Source of the DNA: Arcuatula senhousia | Taxonomy: Eukaryota; Mollusca; Bivalvia; Mytilida; Mytilidae | Assembly (NCBI GenBank): GCA_963971305.1 | Contig: CAXARO010000171.1 | Location: 62,001 to 126,000 of the forward strand | Reading direction: 5' to 3' | Length of the DNA stretch: 64,000 nucleotides | Translations under genes and position numbers: made by a program | The notes under the pieces: model-generated | The model's input: only the letters and a program-made list of their open reading frames with translations | Database searches by the model: none | Told to the model about the DNA's origin: nothing | Shown here: piece by piece, positions 56,780 through 64,000 of the stretch | Numbering within the stretch: the first letter of the stretch is position 1 | Layout: each line of letters opens with the position of its first letter

Positions 56780-57823
56780 TATTATTATTATTTTTCTCGG
56801 TATTCTGGATCGTGAACTTGTCCACCTCATTTTTTCGACATCTTTTAAGGTAGGAATCTGAAAATTCATAAATCAAGAGTATGGAATGGGAGATTGTGCT
56901 TTTTGTATTTTTCGCCGAAATCGAACGACCCCATATTGGTAAAAAAAGGGCCTCAAAATGGCTCCTCGAAACCGAAGTTGAATTTTTCCTGGCATTTCTG
57001 ATCCGGCAGGGGTAGGAAAAATTCCCTTATAGGTTAAGTGCGGATATACAATACCTTTCATTTAAAAAAGAATTTTGAAAATCGGACTTACTGTTTTCAA
57101 AATTTTGCAAAAAATCGAAAATCATTTTTTTTGTAAGATTGAGTTATCTTTCTTTGTACCATATATTTTGTGATATTAATGAAAAAAATTCTCAACTTTG
57201 TTATTTCTTAATGAAAATTGGTTAACAAGGTAATAGTGGTATGCCGAGTTCAATTTTGGAATCGAAATTTTTTTTTGGGCGGCCATTTTAAAAATGGCCG
57301 CCATTTTCCCGCCAAAATTAAAATTACTCCGATTTTAATGAAAATTGGTATATAAGGTAATTGTGGTATGGCGAGTTGATTTTTGACATCAAATTTTTTT
57401 TATCGTCGGCCATTTTCAAAATGGTCGCCGTTTCCCGCCAAAGTTAAAGTTATTCTGATTTTGATGAAAATTGGTCTACAAGGTAATAGTGGTATGCCGA
57501 GTTCAATTTTGGAATCGAAATATTTTTTTGGGCCGCCATTTTCAAAATGGCCGCCATTTCCCACCAAAATTAAAATTACTCCGATTTTAATGAAAATTGG
57601 TATATGAGGTAATAATGGTATGGCAAGTTGATTTTTGACATCAATTTTTTTTTTATCGTCGGCCATTTTCAAAATGGCCGCCGTTTCCCGCCAAAATTAA
57701 ATTTACTCCTATTTTGATGAAAATTGGATAAATTAAGTTATCTCAAATGCCAAGAGACATTGACAAAGAGGGGTACGTGAGGGGACATTTTTGTGACTCG
57801 CTTGCGATCACAATTAGAACTAG
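56780..57823 (+). mobile_element. ATT-array element E9 (header type A), headless
   Basis: It has a type A header (variant GGATCGTGAACTTGTCCACC), about four monomers alternating GCCGAGTTCAATTTTGGAAT and TGGCGAGTTGATTTTTGACA forms, and the usual tail ending ACTAG|T at 57823. Confidence 0.8.
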
Positions 57824-57837
57824 TTATTATTATTATT

Positions 57838-57955
57838 ATGTCCCCGAAAACGAAGTGTCGGGGACATATTGTTTTTGCTCGGTTTCTTATTATTATTATT
57901 ATTATTATGTCCCCGAACACGAAGTGTCGGGGACATATTGTTTTTGCTCGGTTTC

Positions 57956-58007
<52 letters not shown>

Positions 58008-58108
58008 GTCCCCGAACACGAAGTGTCGGGGACATATTGTTTTTGCTCGGTTTCTTATTATGTCCCCGAACACGAAGTGTCGGGGACATATTGTTTTTGC
58101 TCGGTTTC

Positions 58109-58142
<34 letters not shown>

Positions 58143-59332
58143 GTCCCCGAACACGAAGTGTCGGGGACATATTGTTTTTGCTCGGTTTCTTCTTCTTCTT
58201 ATTATTATTATTATTATTATGTCCCCGAACACGAAGTGTCGGGGACATATTGTTTTTGCTCGGTTTCTTATTATTATTATTTTTTTTTTATTATTATTAT
58301 TCTTAGTATTCTTTAGTGTGAACTTGTCCGCTCGATTTAAAGAACATCTTTAAAGGTAGGAAGCTGAAACTTCATATATCAAGAGTATGGAGTGTGAAAT
58401 TGTGTAATCAGATTTTTTCGTCAAAATCAAGCGACCCCTTATAGGGTAAAAAGGGGCCTGAAAATGGCTCCTCAAAATCAAAGTTGAATTTTTACTGGCA
58501 TTTCCAAACCGGCTGGAATAGGAAAAATTCCTTTCACTATGTAGTAGGTATATATAAGAGGTATCATACAAAAAAAGAATTTTGAAAATCGGACTTACCG
58601 TTTTCAAAATATTTGCAAAAATTTGAAAAAAGGGGAGATAATTGAATACCACATTATTTGAAATTATATCAAATCTTTAGTATTTCTAGGTAAAATTTTA
58701 TAATTTAAATATCGCTGACAACTTTTATACAGATAATGGTGTAGAAAGTTAAAGAGATATGCCAAGATGATTTTTTGGTCTCGAAAAAAATTTGGTCGAT
58801 TTTCAAAATGGCCGACTGTTTCCCGCCAAAATTGAAACTTGCTCCGAATTAGATGAAAATTTATTTATAAGGTAATAGTGATATACCGAGTTAATTTTTG
58901 GTATCAAAATTTTTTTATCGACCGCAATTTTCAAAATGGCCGCCACTTCCGGTAAAAATTCAACTTGCTCCGATTTAAACGAAAATTGATATTGAGGGGT
59001 TTAAAAGTATGCCGAATTGAAGTGGGTTGTCGAAAATGTCGAAAAATTCAAAATGGCCGCCACTTCCGGTAAAAATTCAACTTGCTCAGATTTTAACAAA
59101 AATTGATATCTAGGGGTTTTATAGCATGACAAATTTATGTGCGTTGTCGAAAAATTCAAAATGGCCACAACTTCCGGTAAAATTTAACTTATTCTGATTT
59201 TAAAGAAAATTGATATCTAAGCTTTATAATGGATGGTGAACAGAAAAATTTTATCAACTAAGCCAGATATAAACAAAGAGGGGTACGTGAGGGGACATTT
59301 GTGACTCGCTTTGCGATCACAATTATACCTAG
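57838..59332 (+). mobile_element. ATT-array element E10 (header type B), six heads
   Basis: Six TGTCCCC heads separated by ATT runs of differing length precede a type B header at about 58300 nearly identical to those of E2 and E12. The monomers contain CGCCACTTCCGGTAAAAATT. The tail ends ACCTAG|T at 59332. Confidence 0.85.
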
Positions 59333-59337
59333 TTATT

Positions 59338-59397
59338 ATGTCCCCGAACACGAAGTGTCGGGGACATATTGTTTTTGCTCGGTTTCTTATTATTATT
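59338..59397 (+). repeat. Solo TGTCCCC head between E10 and E11
   Basis: A single head and ATT run with no header of its own, directly followed by a different head type. Confidence 0.8.
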
Positions 59398-59939
59398 ATG
59401 TCTCCCAAACGAAAGTTTGGAGACATATTGTTTTTACTCTGTTTCTTATTATTATTATTATTCTTTTTCTTCTTTCTCCCCGCCATGAACTTGTCCGGTA
59501 GTTTTCTCTCAAACGCATAGGGGGATTTGCACGAAACATTGTAGGAAGGTAGAACGGTTACTGAAGTTGTTGACGGACTTTTCAAAAATTTCAAAATGGC
59601 CGCCGTTTCCGTGTAATTGGCCAAAGTTCATAATATAGGACATTGCAATATCTCGGTAACCTAGGTGCGTAGGAGGCTGACATTTTGTAGATGAATAGAG
59701 CAAAAGGAGCTCTTCAATAATACGAAAAAAAATTTTGAAGCGATATTTACAGTTTTCGAGTTATTTGCAAAAATGTGATTTTTCGGGCCCAAAAATGCGA
59801 AAATCGTCAAAATGCTTCGATTTCGACAAAACTTTGTATCTTGGGGTTTTAAAAGATGGCGAATCATAATACGAGGTCAAAAATGGGTTCGTTTGGGAGA
59901 CATTTTTGTGTTGGGCATCCCCAACACAGTCAGCACTTG
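59398..59939 (+). mobile_element. ATT-array element E11 (header type D), compact complete unit of 542 bp
   Basis: The head ATGTCTCCCAAACG (59398-59411) has a perfect 14-bp inverted match, CGTTTGGGAGACAT, at 59890-59903. The local hairpin arm is AGTTTGGAGACAT. The header has CCATGAACTTGTCCGG, the body is not tandem, and the 3' hairpin GTGTTGGGCATCCCCAACAC is followed after 12 nt by CTTG|T instead of CTAG. It is the simplest full copy for defining ends. Confidence 0.85.
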
Positions 59940-61593
59940 TTATTATTTTTTTTTTATTATTATTATTCTTAGTATTCTTTAGTGTGAACTTGTCCGCTCG
60001 ATTTAAAGAACATCTTTAAAGGTAGGAAGCTGAAACTTCATATATCAAGAGTATGGAGTGTGAAATTGTGTAATCAGATTTTTTCGTCAAAATCAAGCGA
60101 CCCCTTATTGGGTAAAAAGGGGCCTGAAAATGGCTCCTCAAAATCAAAGTTGACTTTTTACTGGCATTTCCAAACCGGCTGGATTAGGAAAAATTCCTTT
60201 CACTATGTAGTAGGTATATATAAGAGGTATCATACAAAAAAAGAATTTTGAAAATCGGACTTACCGTTTTCAAAATATTTGCAAAAATTCGAAAAAAGGG
60301 GAGATAATTGAATACCACATTATTTAAAATTATATCAAATCTCTAGTATTTCTAGGTAAAATTTTACAAATTAAATATCGCTTACCACTTTTATACAGGT
60401 ACTGGTGTAGAAAGTAAATGTGATATGCCAAAATGATTTTTGGTCTCAAAAAAACTTTGGTCGATTTTCAAAATGGCCGATCGTTTCCCGCCAAAATTGA
60501 AACTTGCTCCAAATTTGATCAAAATTGGTCTATAAGGTAATAGTGATATGCCGAGTTAATTTTTGGTATCAAAATTTTTTTATCGACTGCAATTTTCAAA
60601 ATGGCCGCCACTTCCGGTAAAAATTCAACTTGCTCCAATTTAAACAAAAATTGATATTGAGGCGTTTTAAAGGATGCGGAATTGAAGTGTGTTGTCGAAA
60701 ATGTCGAAAAATTCAAAATGGCCGCCACTTCCGGTAAAAATTCAACTTGCTCCGATTTTAACGAAAATTGATATCTAGGAGTTTTAAAGGATGGCGAATT
60801 GAGGCGTGAAGTCGAAAATGTCGAAAAATTCAAAATGGCCGCCACTTCCGGTAAAAATTCAACTTGCTCCGATTTTAACGAAAATTGATATTTAGAGGTT
60901 TTGAAGGATGGCGAAATGAGGCGTGAAGTCTAAAATGTCGAAAAATTCAAAATGGCCGCCACTTCCGGTAAAAATTCAACTTGCTCCGATTTTAACGAAA
61001 ATTGATATCTAGGAGTTTTAAAGGATGGCGAATTGAGGTGTGAAGTTGAAAATGTCGAAAAATTCAAAATGGCCGCCACTTCCGGTAAAAATTCAACTTG
61101 CTCCGATTTTAACGAAAATTGATATCTAGGAGTTTTATAGGATGGCGAATTGAGGCGTGAAGTCGAAAATGTCGAAAAATTCAAAATGGCCGCCACTTCC
61201 GGTAAAAATTCAACTTGCTCCGATTTTAACGAAAATTGATATCTAGGGGTTTTAAAAGATGGCGAAATGAGGCGTGAAGTCTAAAATGTCGAAAAATTCA
61301 AAATGGCCGCCACTTCCGGTAAAAATTCTACTTGCTCCGATTTTAACGAAAATTGATATCAAGGGGTTTTAAAGGATTGCGAATTGAGGCTTGAAGGCGA
61401 AAATGTCAAAAAATTCAAAATGGCCGTCACTTCCGGTAAAAATTCTACTTACTCCGATTTTTAACGAAAATTGATATCTAAGCTTTATATTGGATGGCGA
61501 ACAGAAAAATGTTCTTGATTAAGCCGGATATTAACAAAGAGGGGTACGTGAGGGGACATCTGTGACTCGCTTTGCGATCACAATTATACCTAG
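59940..61593 (+). mobile_element. ATT-array element E12 (header type B), regular 117-bp monomers
   Basis: The word CCGCCACTTCCGG recurs at about 60605, 60722, 60839, 60956, 61073, 61190 and 61307, a 117-bp period. The tail has the CGCTTTGCG hairpin and ends ACCTAG|T at 61593. There is no head. Confidence 0.85.
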
Positions 61594-62948
61594 TTATTAT
61601 TATTATTATTTTTCTCGGTATTCTGGACCGTGAACTTGTCCACCTCATTTTTTCAACATCTTTTAAGGTAGGAAGCTGAAACTTCATAAATCAAGAGTAT
61701 GGAATGGGAGATTGTGCTTTTTGTATTTTTCGTCGAAATCGAACGACCCCTTATAGGTCAAAAAAGGGCCTCAAAATGGCTCCTCGAAACCGAAGTTGAA
61801 TTTTTCCTGGCATTTCTGATCCGGCAGGGTTAGGAAAAATTCCTTTATAGGGTAAGTGCGGACATTTAATACCTTTCATTTAAAAAAAAAATTTGAAAAT
61901 CGGACTTACCGTTTTCAAAATTTTGCAAAAAATCTAAATTTATTTTTTTGGTAAGATTGAGTTATCTTTCTTTGTATTTTGTATTTTGTAATAGTAATGT
62001 AAAAATTCTTAACTTTGTTATGTCTTAATGAAAATTGGTTTTCAAGGTAATAGTGGTATGCCGAGTTCATTTTTGGTATCGAAAAAATTTTTTGGCGGCC
62101 ATTTTCAAAATGGCGGCTAAAATTTCCCGCCAAAATTTAAACTTGCTCCGATTTTGATGAAAATTGGTATACAAGGTAATAATAGTATGGCGAGATGATT
62201 TTTGACATCAAATTTTTTTTAATCGTCGGCCATTTTCAAAATAGCCGCCATTTCCCGCCAAAATTAAAGTTACTCCGATTTTGACGAAAATTGGTATATA
62301 AGGTAATAATGGAATGGCGAGATGATTTTTGACATCAAATTTTTTTTTATCGTCGGCCATTTTCAAAATGGCCGCCATTTCCCGCCAAAATTAAAGTTAC
62401 TCCGATTTTGACGAAAATTGGTATATAAGGTAATAGTGGTATGGCAAGATGATTTTTTACATCAAAATTTTTCTATCGTCGGCCATTTTCAAAATGGTCG
62501 CCATTTCCCGCCAAAATTAAAGTTATTCCAATTTTAATGAAAATTAATATACAGGGTAATTGTGGTATGGGGAGTTCATTTTTAGCATCAAATTTTGTTT
62601 ATGGTCCGATGCAACAGCTTTTGGATGCGACTGTGTGACTCTTCTCGACTATATGAGATTAAGGGAGAATAATATCTCATATGGATGTCAACCAAAAGCT
62701 TCTCCGTAACGTTGTTAGCATTTCATTGAAGAGTGGCTCCATTGTAGAGGACGAGAGCGGTAGTTATGCTCGCTAGTCACTACAATAGTTTACAAGTACG
62801 CTACCAATGCTTGTAAAAAGGGTGCTTAAATGGAATGATAAGGGCGTCATTGCTTAAACAGGGTTCCCACAAAAGCCAGAAATATTGTCAAAGAGGGGTA
62901 CGTGAGGGGACATGTATGTGACTCGCTTGCGATCACAATTAGAACTAG
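61594..62948 (+). mobile_element. ATT-array element E13 (header type A) with the 290-bp module
   Basis: It has a type A header and about four monomers, then 62597-62880, nearly identical to 49025-49310 in E4. The tail ends AGAACTAG|T at 62948. Confidence 0.8.
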
Positions 62949-62959
62949 TTATTATTATT

Positions 62960-64000
62960 ATGTCCCCGAACACGAAGTGTCGGGGACATATTGTTTTTGC
63001 TCGGTTTCTTATTATTATGTCCCCGAACACGAAGTGTCGGGGACATATTGTTTTTGCTCGGTTTCTTATTATTATTATTATTATTATTATTATTTTTCTC
63101 GGTATTCTGGATCGTGAACTTGTCCACCTCATTTTTTCGACATCTTTTAAGGTAGGAAGCTGAAAATTCATAAATCAAGAGTATGGAATGGGAGATTGTG
63201 CTTTTTGTATTTTTTGCCGAAATCGAACGACCCCATATAGGTAAAAAAAGGGCCTCAAAATGGCTCCTCGAAACCGAAGCTGAATTTTTCCTGGCATTTC
63301 TGATCCGGCAGGGGTAGGAAAAATTCCTTTATAGGTTAAGTGCGGATATACAATACCTTTCATTTAAAAAAAAAATTTTGGAAATCGGACTTACCGTTTT
63401 CAAAATTTTGCAAAAAATCGAAAATTATTTTTTTTGTAAGATTGAGTTATCTTTCTTTGTACCATATATTTTGTGATATTAATGAAAAAAATTCTCAACT
63501 TTGTTATTTCTTAATGAAAATTGGTTTACAAGGTAATAGTGGTATGCCGAGTTCAATTTTGGAATTGAAATTTTTTTTTGGGCAGCCATTTTAAAAATGG
63601 CCGCCATTTCCCGCCAAAATTAAAATTACTCCGATTTTAATGAAAATTGGTATATAAGGTAATAGTGGTATGGCGAGTTGATTTTTGACATCAAAATTTT
63701 TTTATCGTCGGCCATTTTCAAAATGGCCGCCGTTTCCCGCCAAAATTAAAGTTATTCTGATTTTAATGAAAATTGGTTTACAAGGTAATAGTGGTATGCC
63801 GAGTTCAATTTTGCAATCGAAATTTTTTTTGGGGCCGCCATTTTCAAAATGGCCGCCATTTCCCGCCAAAATTAAAATTACTCCGATTTTAATGAAAATT
63901 GGTATATAAGGTAATAGTGGTATGGCAAGTTGATTTTTGACATCAAAATTGTTTTTATCGTCGGCCATTTTCAAAATGGCCACCGTTTCCCGCCAAAATT
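62960..64000 (+). mobile_element. ATT-array element E14 (header type A), runs off the window
   Basis: Two TGTCCCC heads precede a type A header (GGATCGTGAACTTGTCCACC) and monomers closely matching those of E9. The tail lies beyond the window end. Confidence 0.8.

Larger units (their letters stand above)
44288..63075 (+). repeat. Twenty-two 5' hairpin head cassettes
   Basis: Heads of about 55 bp start near 44288, 44349, 44403, 44458, 45427, 46547, 46601, 46676, 46733, 50785, 50857, 50914, 57838, 57907, 58006, 58060, 58141, 58219, 59338, 59398, 62960 and 63017. Each is left arm - GAA-type loop - right arm, then ATATTGTTTTT, CTC/CGGTTTCTTATT and an ATT run. Left arms come as TGTCCCCGAACAC, TGTCCCCGACCAC, TATCTCCCAAAC(A/T), AGTCGCCCAAAAC or TGTCTCCCAAACG, each with a right arm changed to match. 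Several heads stand alone. Confidence 0.9.

Noticed and set aside
60605..61460. Possible CRISPR-like array because of even spacing
   Set aside because: Whole monomers repeat without unique spacers, and the DNA is eukaryotic; these are satellite-type monomers.
45921..63983. Frames of 60-135 codons across the GGCCGCC monomers (for example 60519-61196 on the - strand)
   Set aside because: The periodic peptides merely follow the 117-127-bp monomers, which are in frame by chance when the period is a multiple of three.

Overview
The window looks like the genome of a bivalve mollusc, most probably a marine mussel (Mytilidae). The evidence is AT-rich DNA, genes with phase-consistent introns, mollusc-style repeats (tandem cores carrying a TTGGTATA box, ATT-microsatellite elements, foldbacks), Penelope-like and CR1/L2-like reverse transcriptases, and a stonustoxin-like MACPF gene. 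The species call is inference. No prokaryotic features are present.

Region 1 (1-16.8 kb): two convergent multi-exon genes. On the + strand, eight exons (219-9945) join in phase into a 748-aa protein with a SWIM zinc finger, a YqaJ lambda-exonuclease-like nuclease and a C-terminal PHD-like finger. On the - strand, three exons (16524-10517) join in phase into a 547-aa THAP-DDE_4 transposase. A transposase paired with a YqaJ nuclease is the gene set I recall for ISL2EU-type DNA transposons, so the pair may be one large element, or a domesticated one, whose introns have filled with other repeats. No terminal repeats were found.

Region 2 (16.8-22.6 kb): a 1.69-kb non-autonomous hAT element with a textbook 8-bp target duplication, a reverse-transcriptase scrap, and a two-exon stonustoxin/neoverrucotoxin-like gene (622 aa, MACPF-type region plus fibronectin III). 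A foldback repeat supplies the stop codon of that gene.

Region 3 (23.5-30 kb): nested Penelope-like reverse transcriptases on the - strand. A degenerate lineage-B element is interrupted by one lineage-A copy (586-aa open frame) and followed by a second lineage-A copy carrying a stop. A 123-bp near-perfect palindrome lies at the junction.

Region 4 (31.6-35.5 kb): a 5'-truncated LINE with an 888-codon open frame, bracketed by about 482-bp direct repeats that behave like an extremely long target-site duplication.

Region 5 (36.6-44.2 kb): a P-loop GTPase gene whose P-loop lysine codon is TAA, then several foldbacks and dispersed repeats.

Region 6 (44.3-64 kb): about fourteen related non-autonomous elements, end to end in ATT microsatellites, interrupted by mostly unique DNA at 51-54.5 kb. 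Complete units carry a 5' hairpin head, an ATT tract, a header with a shared GAACTTGTCC-like box, a body that usually holds 117-128-bp tandem monomers, a distal copy of the head arm, and a 3' hairpin that in most families is followed 12 nt later by CTAG|T. This resembles Helitron/HINE ends. The head arms change sequence between subfamilies but keep pairing. This is the most unusual feature of the window.
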